Positions 34,330-43,407 of a stretch of DNA of 64,000 bases are shown here, in pieces. The position numbers were made by a program, and so were the translations under genes. The notes beneath the pieces were generated by a model. It did no database searches. It was not told where the DNA came from and was given only the letters and a program-made list of their open reading frames with translations. The stretch comes from Microcaldota archaeon. GTDB lineage: Archaea; Micrarchaeota; Micrarchaeia; Norongarragalinales; Norongarragalinaceae. The DNA lies in assembly GCA_016188965.1 (NCBI GenBank), contig JACPGT010000005.1, forward strand, positions 1 through 64,000. The letters run 5' to 3'. Positions within the stretch are counted from its first letter, which is position 1; the number at the start of each line of letters is the position of its first letter.

Positions 34330-34763
34330 CTAATGCCGATTACAGCAAACTAAAAGTTTGCTGCTTGGTAAGACCTACATGGCCTTACCAAGTGCATTTC
34401 GTTCTCTGCCTACAACCGCTTCACGAAAACACTCCCTCTTGAGCGAAGCGGTGGTCAAAACGACCATCGCATCCACCTTAAAGAAGAAATCCGCGCTTGA
34501 TTCTGGATTCCGTCCCCGCAAGCGGGCGACGTTTGGTCCAAAACTGCGGAAAAACGACTTGCGCCGCCTTCCCAATTGCCAGAAACGGTTTTGAAGCCGT
34601 TTCCAACACTTGAATTTTTCTTTTTACAACCCATCTGATTCGCGCGCATTTGGCTTTTCGTTTGGCGCGACCAGCTTTTCTTTTTCGCAACGCTCGCAAA
34701 CCCGAACGGTTTGCGGCGCCCAGCAAACGCCGGAGCGTTTGCCCGGGAAAGAAAAGTTGGGCA
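34330..34763. other. 23S-tRNA spacer with multiple short hairpins
   Basis: No gene lies in this 0.43-kb transcribed spacer. It contains the 5' side of the 23S processing stem (near 34325-34345) and several perfect hairpins: CAGCAAAC/GTTTGCTG near 34345-34365, CTTGGTAAG/CTTACCAAG just after it, GAAACGG/CCGTTTC near 34582-34603, 34695-34702/34708-34715 (loop CGAAC) and 34723-34730/34735-34742 (loop CGGA). Their size, loop style and AAACC-type arms match the array at 590-810. Confidence 0.6.
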
Positions 34764-34835
34764 TGGACTCGGCGGGATTCGAACCCGCGGCCTCGTGATT
34801 GCAAATCACGCGCGCTACCACTGCGCCACGAGCCC
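34764..34835 (-). tRNA. tRNA-Ala(UGC) in the rRNA spacer
   Basis: A 72-nt tRNA on the minus strand: acceptor GGGCTCG/CGAGTCC, anticodon stem CGTGA/TCACG with loop TTTGCAA, and T arm GCGGG TTCGAAT CCCGC. Discriminator is A, with no intron and no encoded CCA. Placement between 16S and 23S is the classic euryarchaeal arrangement; it is excised from the primary rRNA transcript. Confidence 0.96.
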
Positions 34836-34941
34836 TTTGAGCAAAACCGTCGGCACGTCGTGCCCACGGCAACGGCCGATGCGAACGTAAAAAAAATCGT
34901 TGCCATCGACGCTCAGGCTCTCGCCGAGTAATGAAATATTT

Positions 34942-34954
34942 GCAGGCCTTGAAA
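34942..34954 (-). other. 16S processing stem, 3' side
   Basis: GCAGGCCTTGAAA here is perfectly complementary to TTTCAAGGCCTGC at 37324-37336 in the 16S leader. The 13-bp pairing closes a loop around the whole 16S gene, as in archaeal pre-rRNA processing stems cut by the splicing endonuclease. Confidence 0.75.
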
Positions 34955-35056
34955 ATTGCAGAGAACTTAAAGGAACTTTAAGCTCCCTCCAAAAGTTGGG
35001 TTCTCCCAACCAATAGGAGGTGATCTAACCGCAGGTTCCCCTACGGTTACCTTGTT

Positions 35057-35802
35057 CACGTATGGTCTCCATGTCGCCATGGGGCGTGGACTATATCACC
35101 ATCTTAAGGATATTTTGCTTGACTGGATGTCGAGAACCAATCTTCTTTGCAAAGTCCGAGTAGGACTTGCAGCTCAAAAAGAATCGCCAATAATCGGGAT
35201 CCTTTTTTCGGCTCGGATTGTGAACCGCTCCACAAATGATTCCGAGTTCTTCCAAGAACATTTTCACTTCTTCCAAATCTTTTCGGTTTTTTTGGCAAAA
35301 GTAAATGTACATTCTTGAACCGTTGAGCGGCACGCTTCCTTCCGCATCGAAGTATCCTCGAATATAGTCGATTTTATCCTGGTTTGAAAAAACTTCAACT
35401 CCGGTCAAAACCGATTTCGAAAATTCGACGATGTAGACGTTACGACTGGTTCCTTCTTTGTAAACCCACGCGCGATAACCCAAATTACGAATCATTTCCG
35501 CTAAATCACGGACATATGATTCATGTTTTTGGGCGATCCGATACGTGTGCTTCGCTTCGAAGCCATCGTGAAGCGCACCAAGCAGATAGGATTTGGACAT
35601 CCGTCGCACCTTAAGAGCTCTGCGTGTAGTCTCTGAGGGGTCAACCGACTTTAAGAACCTTACAAGGGCTCTTGGCCGGTGACTTCCCTGCTGATTGACC
35701 CCACCCAAACCGTTGCCAGTTTGGGATCCTCGGGTTTTTCCAGCATACAGCAAAGTTTTACCGTTCTCCTCGCGGAAAACGGGTCGCAACAACTCTCATT
35801 TT
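35057..35802 (-). mobile_element. Group I intron in 16S rRNA at the decoding site
   Basis: A 746-nt insertion splits AAGTCGT from AACAAGGTAACC, next to the universally conserved decoding-site adenines (E. coli about 1498/1499). The 5' exon ends in U and the intron ends in G. Minus-strand elements in order are a P-like TGTATGCTGGAAAAACCC (about 35734-35751), a Q-like AATCAGCAGGGAAG (about 35682-35695), an R-like CCTCAGAGACTACACGC (about 35621-35637) and an S-like GATATAGTCC (about 35088-35097). The endonuclease gene lies between R and S, unlike the 23S intron where it lies between Q and R. Confidence 0.87.
35091..35600 (-). CDS. LAGLIDADG homing endonuclease, two motifs
   Basis: A 169-residue monomer-type LAGLIDADG enzyme. 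The two motif helices are SYLLGALHDGFEAK near residue 4 and DYIRGYFDAEGSVPLN in the middle, each with its acidic residue. I start at ATG 35600, just after the R element; the frame is open upstream but runs through catalytic-core RNA. The stop overlaps the S element region. It probably targets the intronless 16S decoding-site sequence. Confidence 0.9.
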   Translation of the reverse strand: MSKSYLLGALHDGFEAKHTYRIAQKHESYVRDLAEMIRNLGYRAWVYKEGTSRNVYIVEFSKSVLTGVEVFSNQDKIDYIRGYFDAEGSVPLNGSRMYIYFCQKNRKDLEEVKMFLEELGIICGAVHNPSRKKDPDYWRFFLSCKSYSDFAKKIGSRHPVKQNILKMVI

Positions 35803-36886
35803 ACGACTTAACCCTCCTCACCTACCTCTAGCTCGACTTTCGCTCATCACGGAAGCCTCACTAAAAGCAAGCTTGGATGGCGTGACGGGCGGTGTGTGCA
35901 AGGAACAGGGACATATTCACCGCGCGATGATGACGCGCGATTACTAGCCATTCCAGCTTCATGCGGACGAGTTTCAGCCCGCAATCTGAACTTAGACTCA
36001 GTTTCGGAGATTGCCTTCGCCTTTCGGCGTCGGAGCCCATTGTCTGAGCCATTGTATGCCACGTGTGGCCCAAGAGATTCGGGCCATACAGACCTAGCGT
36101 CGCCCCCTCCTTCCTCCCGCTTAACGCGGGCAGTCTTCACAGAGTGCACCCCGGATCGCTCCGAAGTTAGCAACTGTAAACGGGGATCTCGTTCGTTTCA
36201 GGACTTAACCTGACACCTCACGGCACGAACTGACGCTGGCCATGCAACACTTCTCGGCTTGTCGGCTAAAGTCGTTAGCTTGAGCCTCATTCTGCCGTCT
36301 CTCTTGGTGAGTTTCCCGGCGTTGAATCCAATTGAACCGCAGCATCCACGGCTTGTGGTGTTCCCCCGCCAATTCCTTTAAGTTTAAGCCTTGCGACCGT
36401 ACTCCCCAAGCGGCAAACTAAACGGTTTCCCTACGGCACTGCACCCGCTCAAGGCAAGTGCAACGCCTAGTTTGCATCATTTACAGCTAGGACTACTCGG
36501 GTATCTAATCCGATTTGCTCCCCTAGCCTTCGTCCCTCACCGTCGGACGTGTTTTGGTCAGACGCCTTCGCCACTGGTGGTCCACCAAGGATTACAGCAT
36601 TTTACCGCTCCCCCTAGTGTACCTCTGACCTCCCCCACTCCCTAGCCTGGTAGTATTCCCTGCACGCCTCTTGGTTGAGCCAAGAGATTTCACAGGAAAC
36701 TTGCCAAACCGGCTACGGACGCTTTAAGCTCAATATTCGTGGACACCACTCGGGCTACCTGTGTTACCGCGGCGGCTGGCACAGGATTTACCCACCCCTT
36801 ATTCCCCAAGCGCTTCAAGCTTGGTAAAAGATGACCGTTAGGCCATCACTCGGATTCCCCCCGTCACGCTTTCGCGCATTGCGGAA

Positions 36887-36918
<32 letters not shown>

Positions 36919-37323
36919 GCCCTTGTCTCAGTGCCCGTCTCGGGGCTCCTACTCTCATAGCCCCTACTGATTATCGCCTTGGTGGGCCGTTACCCCACCA
37001 ACTAGCTAATCAGCCGCAGTCCCATCCTAGAGCGAAACGCGCTGCAATCCGCGCGCCCGTTTGGGCCAGGGTTCGTTCCAGAATCCCAGGCCTATCGGGA
37101 ATTACCCTCAGTTTCCCAAGGTTGTCCCCGTCACTAGGGTAGGTTGACTACGTGTTACTGAGCCGTACGCTGCGGCCCAACACTTGGACCGCAAAACTTG
37201 CATGGCTTAGTCGAAATCCGATAGCAGTATCCTCCAGCAGGATCAACTGGTGTTGAAATCGGCCACCTTCTTGGGAGAAGATGGACCGATCGTACTTGGG
37301 TCGCAAGAACCCAACTTAACTGC

Positions 37324-37336
37324 TTTCAAGGCCTGC
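37324..37336 (-). other. 16S processing stem, 5' side, within the rRNA leader
   Basis: TTTCAAGGCCTGC pairs perfectly with 34942-34954. The leader from about 37255 to 37490 contains this stem and no gene. Confidence 0.75.
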
Positions 37337-37511
37337 ATCCAACCTGAATGAATCCTCCTCGACGGAGGGCTTGGTTCAAGTGATCATTTCGCGCTACCGT
37401 CTGACAAAGCGAGACCCTCATAGACAGAATGCTCTGGGTCCGCCGGGAACGGTAGCATGAGAAAACGCGTCTTCGACATGAAAACGCGCTCTCTTACCGT
37501 ACTTATCCCCC

Positions 37512-37520
37512 TTTATATAC
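37512..37520 (-). promoter_or_regulatory. rRNA operon promoter (TATA box)
   Basis: The minus strand reads GAAGGTATATAAAGGGGG, a strong TATA box with a plausible BRE. Transcription would start near 37490, giving a leader of about 235 nt before 16S. The remaining 37.5-37.7 kb shows no gene. Confidence 0.75.
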
Positions 37521-37706
37521 CTTCTGACGGAGTACGGTCGACACCTCCATTTGCCTAACCAAAGCCTGAAAACGGCCTAAACCTGAAACAAAGGCACAAT
37601 AGGCCCCCGTACGAGGGCAGGGGAAGGGGCTCGTTTATAAAGGAAGACGCCAATCGAGGCTGAAAAAAACCGGCAGTGGGAAATTGGAAAATATTTGAGA
37701 ACAGAG

Positions 37707-38939
37707 TCAACCCAACAGCATCGACAGGATCGTTCCCGGTTCCCACAATTGCGCCGCGTGGCGGTAATCCGAGGCGATTTTTGACGCGAGTTCTGCAAGC
37801 TTCGGATTCTTCGCGCTTCGTTTGACCGCAAAATCGAATAGGGGGGGGTTCTTGATTAGAAACTCCAGTGAACCCATAGCCTTGTTTTCCGGACCGATGA
37901 CGCGCCAGAGGGCGGCGTCGTAGCGGTGGAGGCTTCGGGCCGAGACGTCGCCGGCGCGCAGTGCGGCATCGATGCTTTCCGCAGCGATTTTTCCGGAGCG
38001 CATGGCGGGCCCGCAGCCTTCGCCGGCGAAGGTGACGGCCGCGTTGGCCGCGTCGCCCACGAGCACGAAGCCTTCGCCGGATACGGCTTTTTTCTTGCTG
38101 CTGCCCACGGTGACGCCCCAGACGCCGATGTCGGAAATGCGACGGGCCTTGGCAAAACGGCCCTTGAATTGCGGTAAGTTCGTCAACTCCAGCAGCATTT
38201 TCTTAGGGTCCAAACGGTTTTTTCTAACATGGGCGGTGGGAAGCCCCACGCCGACGTTGCATACACCACCGTCCACGGGGAAAATCCAGAAATAGCCCGG
38301 ATTCACGCCGGCCAAATAGTGCAGCTCGACAGTGTACGCATCGTGCACCACGCCTTTGAAGTAGGCTCGGGCGTTGGAGGCATGGCGTTCCGGCACGACG
38401 GGCTCAAGGCCGGCGGTGCGGGCCACGGGGCTTTGCGAACCGTCGGCGCCGACCACGACGGCCGCGAAGAAGGATTCCAAGTTGCCGCGGCCGTCCGTGC
38501 CTTTCACGCCGACGACGCGGCGGCCTTCGCGGATGACGCCTTGGACTGAGAAGCCCTCCATCGTCCTGACGGTCCTCTGTTTCTTGGCCGCCTTGAATAG
38601 CATGTGGTCGAAGAGTTTGCGGCGTACGTCGTAGTGCGGCCCGTGGCGCTTGATTTTCGCGGTTTCCAGCGGCACGCGCAGTTGGTGGCCGCCGGGAGTG
38701 GAAAAGAGCATGGCGTGGATTTCCTGCTTCGGCAGCCGTTGGAAGGCATTCCAGAGGCCCATTTCCTTGACCAAATCCGTGCAGATCCAGGACTTGTTGT
38801 CGGCGCAGATCTTGTCGCGCGGAAAAGTAGCGCGGTCCAGCAACAGCACGGAGCGGCCCGCCTTGGCCAGGAAGAATGCGCAAGTGGAGCCGGCGGGTCC
38901 GGCGCCGGAGACGATGACGTCATAGGGGGCGGAAGGCAT
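37707..38939 (-). CDS. Geranylgeranyl reductase-family flavoprotein
   Basis: A 410-residue FAD-dependent oxidoreductase. The N-terminus has the Rossmann signature GAGPAGSTCAFFLAKAG, then PRDKICAD typical of the geranylgeranyl reductase family, GADGSQSPVAR in the middle and GFVLVGDAANAAVTFAGEG (second FAD motif) towards the C-terminus. Members saturate isoprenoid chains of archaeal ether lipids or other prenyl compounds. ATG 38939 is used because the six upstream residues add nothing to the fold. It is downstream of and parallel with the small ORF at 39.0 kb. Confidence 0.88.
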   Translation of the reverse strand: MPSAPYDVIVSGAGPAGSTCAFFLAKAGRSVLLLDRATFPRDKICADNKSWICTDLVKEMGLWNAFQRLPKQEIHAMLFSTPGGHQLRVPLETAKIKRHGPHYDVRRKLFDHMLFKAAKKQRTVRTMEGFSVQGVIREGRRVVGVKGTDGRGNLESFFAAVVVGADGSQSPVARTAGLEPVVPERHASNARAYFKGVVHDAYTVELHYLAGVNPGYFWIFPVDGGVCNVGVGLPTAHVRKNRLDPKKMLLELTNLPQFKGRFAKARRISDIGVWGVTVGSSKKKAVSGEGFVLVGDAANAAVTFAGEGCGPAMRSGKIAAESIDAALRAGDVSARSLHRYDAALWRVIGPENKAMGSLEFLIKNPPLFDFAVKRSAKNPKLAELASKIASDYRHAAQLWEPGTILSMLLG

Positions 38940-38974
38940 GTTGGCAAGCCGCAAGAAATGACGGAAAAAGCGCT

Positions 38975-39283
38975 TTAATTCGTTATGCCGCCTCTCGCCA
39001 GCGGAAAAGAAAAAAAGGAAAAAGTGGCTTCACAGCCGTCGATCCGATCCCAGGCTTCGGCGAGTTTCTCTTCCTGCCGTTCCAGGGATTCGGCGCCCTG
39101 CGCGCGCTCCGTCACGACTTCGACGATCAGGTCAGCCAAGGCATCCAATTGCGCGCCATGCTTCTGGTCGATCCTCGCCTTGACTTTTTCCTTGAGCAGC
39201 TCGACTTTCGCCCACTGGGCCAAGGCATGCGCGTACTCGGACGGTCCGCACGCGGCGCCTGCGCACATCACTTGTCGTTGCAT
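38975..39283 (-). CDS. Hypothetical helical protein divergent from padR
   Basis: A protein of about 102 residues, helical and charged, with coiled-coil character (LLKEKVKARIDQKHGAQLDA then VTERAQGAESLERQEEKLAE) and a Cys pair near the start (MCAGAACGPSEYAH). ATG 39283 is chosen since the frame further upstream runs through the promoter and operator. It shares that divergent promoter with padR and so may be its regulated target. No family recognised. Confidence 0.55.
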   Translation of the reverse strand: MQRQVMCAGAACGPSEYAHALAQWAKVELLKEKVKARIDQKHGAQLDALADLIVEVVTERAQGAESLERQEEKLAEAWDRIDGCEATFSFFSFPLARGGITN

Positions 39284-39313
39284 CCCGTACAAACCGGTCA
39301 CCACCCGATTTTC

Positions 39314-39337
39314 GATATATTGCATACCCAATATATC
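39314..39337. promoter_or_regulatory. Inverted-repeat operator in the divergent padR promoter
   Basis: GATATATTG and CAATATATC form perfect 9-bp arms around a 6-bp centre. A further AATATATC half-site lies at 39345-39352. The repeat overlaps TATA-like sequences for both directions, so a dimer bound here would repress padR and the divergent gene. PadR proteins typically bind such AT-rich inverted repeats. Confidence 0.6.
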
Positions 39338-39368
39338 CATATAAATATATCGCACGCCCAATAGCAAC

Positions 39369-39671
39369 ATGGCCAAAGAGTCTGTCTGCGACATGCGGGG
39401 CTTTCTTTCATTCCTCATCCTGTGGCTCTTGCGCAAGAAGGCCATGTCCGGCGCCCAGATCGCCCATGAGTTGGAAGTACGCAAAGGGTGCAAGCCGAAT
39501 CCCGGCACCATCTATCCGGCGCTCAAGGAATTGCTGCGCAAGAAGGCCGTCAAGGTCCAGGCCCAGCACGGCAAAGAGAAGATCTACGCCTTGACGCCGA
39601 TGGGAAAAGAAAGGCTCGACGAAGCCACCCACTCGTTCTGCAAGGTCTTCTACGACGTGTTCACGCGCTAG
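39369..39671 (+). CDS. PadR-family winged-helix transcriptional regulator
   Basis: A 100-residue protein that is essentially the PadR DNA-binding domain: FLSFLILWLLRKKAMSGAQI, then the recognition region NPGTIYPALKELLRKKAVKV and the wing KEKIYALTPMGKERLDEA. TATA-like sequence about 20-25 nt upstream suggests a leaderless mRNA. It probably controls itself and the divergent gene through the repeat at 39314-39337. The inducer is unknown. Confidence 0.88.
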   Translation: MAKESVCDMRGFLSFLILWLLRKKAMSGAQIAHELEVRKGCKPNPGTIYPALKELLRKKAVKVQAQHGKEKIYALTPMGKERLDEATHSFCKVFYDVFTR

Positions 39672-39716
39672 GCCAAAGCGCACCTTGAAAAAACACAACC
39701 GCGTCCTTTTCCACGA

Positions 39717-40781
39717 ATGAATCGACCGACTTCGCGCATCCTTCCGCCACGCGGGCCTTACGTCCAGCACTGGGCCGGTCCCTGGAGCCTGCTGTCCTGC
39801 TCGTACTTCGGCACCTACTACACGCACACCGTGGCCGAACTGCTGGAGACGCGCATCCCCCATTGCGTCCTGACGTATTCCCGCGGCCGCAGCGCGTGCC
39901 ACTTCGCGAAAACCGAGCTGGACGCCTTCGGTGTCGACTTGGCCGACCAGGCGCGCCGCCACCCGGCCGTCATCCGCAAATGGGCGGACGAACTGAAGTT
40001 CGAATCCGATGCCATCCGCGCCGCGTTGAAGCGATTGGAAACGAAGGCAACGGATGCAAAAAGCATGGGGCGGTTCGAAGCCTCGTTGCGCAACTATACC
40101 GCGCCGCACCTGGCCGTCAAGAAAGCCGTGGACTATTTGCCGGCGTCTGCGCTTAAAACCGCGCTGCCGGTGCTGGAAAAAGCACGGCTTTACTCGGAGA
40201 CCGTATACGGACAGACCGAGGCGTTCATGAAAAAGGCCGTGGCCCGCATCGCCAAGGAAACCGGCCGTACGCCCCAGCAGATCGAAACGCTGACACACAA
40301 GGAACTCGACCACTACTTCAAGACCGGCCGGCTGCCCAACGTTAAGACGCTGGAGGAGCGCTACCACGCCGCCGCCTTGGTCTTCGAAGAAGGGGACTTC
40401 CAAGTAGTTCAAGGACCGGCCGCGACGCGTCTGGAAAAAAGCCTGGCGCGCACGGAAGACGGCGGCGTCATCCGAGGCTCGTGCGCGCATCCGGGACACG
40501 CCAGCGGCATCGCGCGCGTGGTGCTGGACCCCGCTAAACCCGGCGAATTCAACGTAGGCGACATCCTGGTCACGGGCATGACCCGGCCGGAATACCTGCC
40601 GCTGTTCAAAAAAGCCGGAGCAGTCATAACCGACGCCGGCGGCATCTTGAGCCACGCGGCCATCGTGGCGCGCGAATTGAAGAAGCCTTGCGTCATTGGC
40701 ACGCAGGACGCGACCAAACGCATAAAGAACGGCCAGCGCGTCCGCGTGGATGCAAAAGGCGGAATAATCAGCACGACATAA
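39717..40781 (+). CDS. PEP-utilising-enzyme mobile (phosphohistidine swivel) domain protein
   Basis: A 354-residue protein. The C-terminal 100 residues form the swivelling phosphohistidine domain of PEP synthase and PPDK, with GDILVTGMTRPEYLPLFKKA then GGILSHAAIVARELKKPCVI, including the phospho-acceptor His. The N-terminal 250 residues are helical and unlike the ATP-grasp or PEP-binding domains, so it is not a complete PEP synthase. Similar split proteins exist in archaea with unknown partners. Confidence 0.8.
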   Translation: MNRPTSRILPPRGPYVQHWAGPWSLLSCSYFGTYYTHTVAELLETRIPHCVLTYSRGRSACHFAKTELDAFGVDLADQARRHPAVIRKWADELKFESDAIRAALKRLETKATDAKSMGRFEASLRNYTAPHLAVKKAVDYLPASALKTALPVLEKARLYSETVYGQTEAFMKKAVARIAKETGRTPQQIETLTHKELDHYFKTGRLPNVKTLEERYHAAALVFEEGDFQVVQGPAATRLEKSLARTEDGGVIRGSCAHPGHASGIARVVLDPAKPGEFNVGDILVTGMTRPEYLPLFKKAGAVITDAGGILSHAAIVARELKKPCVIGTQDATKRIKNGQRVRVDAKGGIISTT

Positions 40782-40797
40782 AACAACCGTGAACGCA

Positions 40798-41580
40798 ATG
40801 AAATACGAAGAAGAAATACGGGGCCAAACGTGGCTGGGACGCCATCACCCGGCCATGACTTGGCTGGAAGAGCACGCCAAAGAATTCAAAGGAATCCATC
40901 CCATTCGAGCGCTCGTGGTCGGAATCGGAGGAGGCGAAGAAATACGACGCGTACGGCAGCGATGGATAACGGGAAAAAGCGGCCTCCACACGCCGACGGA
41001 ACACGTGGAAGTCGCCTGGGCGCTGCACCTCGCTGGCGTGCCGTTCGAAGTGACGGCTCTTGACGTCAACCCTAATGCCGTCCGGTTGGCAAAAAAGCAC
41101 CTGGAAGAAAGGATAATACGGATCCACGAGCAAATCAACACGCTGGAGCAGGTGCCCCATATATGGAAAGGAGTTTGGAGAAGGCGGCTGGACTATCTGG
41201 AGCGGTTCGGGTTGAAGCCCAGCACGTCGGAAGGGCGGCATGAATTCGAAGTCCCGAAGGAAATCGCCGGACACATACGGTTGCGTGGCCCTGACTCGAA
41301 AGGCGACGTCCTGAAAACCGAACTGAAAAGTGAACACCAAATCATCACCTGTTTCAACGTCGGCATTTACCACGGCCAAGAAGACCAGCGACACTTGGCC
41401 CGGATTCTTTTCGAGGCGCTGGAAGACGGCGGCGTCCTTCTGACCAACGACCGCGGCGAGCAAGGCGCCTTCCTTGAGGCGCTGCGACATCGCATGCCCG
41501 AACCGGCCGAAATCGGCCTCGTGCCGCATTTCGACCCCAGTAGAAAGGAAAAAATCCTGGCATTCCAAAAAGCGGCCTAA
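40798..41580 (+). CDS. CheR-like SAM methyltransferase family protein, copy A
   Basis: About 260 residues. [16 protein letters not shown] opens the protein, [12 protein letters not shown] fits the SAM-binding loop, [20 protein letters not shown] is the acidic strand-helix of CheR-like enzymes, and [19 protein letters not shown] with [12 protein letters not shown] matches the late catalytic-core strands. The overall similarity to the copy at 42.0 kb shows duplication, with msrB between them. It also has a central insert rich in Arg/Trp. The substrate is unknown. Confidence 0.7.
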   Translation: MKYEEEIRGQTWLGRHHPAMTWLEEHAKEFKGIHPIRALVVGIGGGEEIRRVRQRWITGKSGLHTPTEHVEVAWALHLAGVPFEVTALDVNPNAVRLAKKHLEERIIRIHEQINTLEQVPHIWKGVWRRRLDYLERFGLKPSTSEGRHEFEVPKEIAGHIRLRGPDSKGDVLKTELKSEHQIITCFNVGIYHGQEDQRHLARILFEALEDGGVLLTNDRGEQGAFLEALRHRMPEPAEIGLVPHFDPSRKEKILAFQKAA

Positions 41581-41617
41581 AGGAATATACCCCAAAAGAA
41601 CCCATAAAATCAAGGGT

Positions 41618-42001
41618 ATGATGAAGAAAACCGACTCCGACTGGAAGAAGAAACTCACACCCGAGCAATACCGCATACTACGTGAAAAAGGCACCGAACT
41701 GCCGTTCACGGGCTCGCTTCTGAACAACAAGGAAAAAGGCACGTACGTCTGCGCCGGATGCGGGACCGAATTGTTCTCCTCCGACGCCAAATACGATTCA
41801 GGCTCCGGCTGGCCCAGCTTCTACGCCGCGCACAAGGACAAGATCGAGACGCGGGCTGACCGCTCGGCAGGCATGGTGCGCGTTGAAGTGCTCTGCCGCA
41901 CGTGCGGCGGGCATTTGGGCCACGTTTTTGACGACGGGCCAGGGCCGGGCGGTAGACGTTACTGCATCAACTCGGCGAGCCTGGAATTCACGAAAAAATA
42001 A
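41618..42001 (+). CDS. msrB: Peptide methionine-R-sulfoxide reductase
   Basis: A 127-residue MsrB. Two structural zinc CxxC motifs are visible (CAGC and CRTC), with [22 protein letters not shown] and the catalytic Cys in [12 protein letters not shown]. It reduces methionine-R-sulfoxide in oxidised proteins. ATG 41618 or 41621 start, following an AT-rich leader. It is flanked by two related methyltransferase-like genes on the same strand. Confidence 0.96.
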   Translation: MMKKTDSDWKKKLTPEQYRILREKGTELPFTGSLLNNKEKGTYVCAGCGTELFSSDAKYDSGSGWPSFYAAHKDKIETRADRSAGMVRVEVLCRTCGGHLGHVFDDGPGPGGRRYCINSASLEFTKK

Positions 42002-42021
42002 GCGCCAGCGGCCAGAACGCC

Positions 42022-42735
42022 ATGAAGACAACCCGCTATCACCACCGGCTCAAGCCGCGCCAGACACCCAACTGCGACACGTGGCTGGGTCGGCACCAAG
42101 CGGCCATGGAGTTCATCACGGAAAACTTCAAAAGCCGCATGGATTCACGCCGCGTCGTGGCGTGGGTCATCGGCATCGGAGGTAAGGAAGCGGGCGTAAA
42201 CCCGCCGGCTTTCACTCCCACTGAACACATCGAAGTGGGCCAGGCATTGGAAAAAGCCGACGTACGGGACTTTCGCCTGTACGCGATGGACATATCGGTC
42301 CAAAGCATCGCCATGGCCGAAGAACAGTTGAAGACCAACACAGTCAAAGCGGCAAGAAAAGGCCACCCTTCAATTCCCAAAACGGCCCAAGGCGTTGATT
42401 TTGTCGTTCCTGAAAAACTCGCCGGAAAAATAACGCTCATGGGGCCGGAAGATTCGGGCGACATATTCCTCAACCTGCCGCCGGAGAAGCCCGATGCGAT
42501 CACCATCTTCAACGTGGCGCGCTCCTACCATCGGCGACACCAGACTCAACTGGCCCGCCGCTTGGCGGACGCGCTGCGCGAAGGTGGAATCCTGTTGACG
42601 AACCGCACGGAAAGCCAGACCGTATTCGTCCGCACTCTTGAGGAAATGCTCGGCGCGCCGCTTGACTTGGGCCCGTGCCCTGATTTAGGAAAGCCGGGGC
42701 GCATCGTGGCGTTTGGAAAGAAAGCCACGGCGTAG
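42022..42735 (+). CDS. CheR-like SAM methyltransferase family protein, copy B
   Basis: A 237-residue paralogue of the protein at 40.8 kb. Shared landmarks are TWLGRHQAAMEFI, VIGIGGKEAGV, TPTEHIEVGQAL, LYAMDISVQSIAMAEEQL and ITIFNVARSYHRRHQTQLAR followed by GGILLTNRTESQ. The SAM-loop Gly residues and the acidic residue after the second strand are retained, so catalysis is plausible. It begins 20 nt after msrB and is probably co-transcribed. Confidence 0.7.
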   Translation: MKTTRYHHRLKPRQTPNCDTWLGRHQAAMEFITENFKSRMDSRRVVAWVIGIGGKEAGVNPPAFTPTEHIEVGQALEKADVRDFRLYAMDISVQSIAMAEEQLKTNTVKAARKGHPSIPKTAQGVDFVVPEKLAGKITLMGPEDSGDIFLNLPPEKPDAITIFNVARSYHRRHQTQLARRLADALREGGILLTNRTESQTVFVRTLEEMLGAPLDLGPCPDLGKPGRIVAFGKKATA

Positions 42736-42797
42736 GCAAAACAACGGCGGCCGAAAAAAAACCACTTCAAAAGGCGAAATCTAAACGGCTGCAACCG

Positions 42798-43325
42798 TCA
42801 TTTCGTTTCGGGTTTGGCCGAATCATCGCGGGCCAGGATGACTTTCTTCGTCATTCCGAACGGGTGCGTGGTGATGAGTTTCTTTTCTTCCAGGCGTTGG
42901 AGCACCCGGTGGGCCTTGACGGCGGAAAAGCCCAGCAGCAAGGACAGTTCCTTCTGGGTCAGCTCGCCCCCGCGTCCTTCCAAAGCGGAGATTGCGGACT
43001 TCTCGTCGGGAGTCAGGACGGACCATACCGCGTCTTTTCGGCTCTGGCGTCGCTCGTGCTGACGGACGTACTTCAACAGCAAGTAGCCATTGGCCAAAAA
43101 AACCACACCGCAAAGGAGGACGAAGAGGACCGGGGGCGAAAAGAGCACCGCGGTACGCGCATCCGGAGGCAGCCGTCGGGGACCCATCACGTCAGCCAGG
43201 AATTCACCGCGCCAGAAGACGGAGTACACGATTCCGGAAAAGGCGATAAGCAGGAAGCCGCCGAAAAGCAGGCTGATCAGGCCCAGGCGATTGAGGGTCC
43301 GTTCAGATACGGGAGTGAAATGCAT
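42798..43325 (-). CDS. Membrane-anchored winged-helix protein
   Basis: A 175-residue protein with two N-terminal membrane helices (LISLLFGGFLLIAFSGIVYS and VLFVLLCGVVFLANGYLLL). A cytoplasmic MarR-like winged helix follows (LTQKELSLLLGFSAVKAHRV, then LQRLEEKKLITTHPFGMTK). Such archaeal proteins are thought to sense envelope state and bind DNA from the membrane. It diverges from the ABC exporter operon, across an 80-bp gap with GTTACA repeats, so it may regulate it. Confidence 0.8.
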   Translation of the reverse strand: MHFTPVSERTLNRLGLISLLFGGFLLIAFSGIVYSVFWRGEFLADVMGPRRLPPDARTAVLFSPPVLFVLLCGVVFLANGYLLLKYVRQHERRQSRKDAVWSVLTPDEKSAISALEGRGGELTQKELSLLLGFSAVKAHRVLQRLEEKKLITTHPFGMTKKVILARDDSAKPETK

Positions 43326-43354
43326 TGAAACCGGCTCATTTCAGGACATTACTA

Positions 43355-43385
43355 GTTACAGGTTGTTACAAGATGGATATATATG
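43355..43385 (+). promoter_or_regulatory. Promoter of the ABC exporter operon with GTTACA repeats
   Basis: GATATATATG at 43376-43385 lies 23 nt before the ATG at 43408, fitting a leaderless transcript. Immediately upstream, GTTACA occurs at 43355-43360 and again at 43365-43370, ten bp apart and so on the same DNA face. This is a candidate regulator site. Confidence 0.5.
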
Positions 43386-43407
43386 GGCATTCCGGCCTGC
43401 GGGCTTC

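Noticed and set aside
39408-40655. 415-residue minus-strand frame
   Set aside because: It is antisense to padR and the swivel-domain gene, both of which have clear family motifs on the plus strand.
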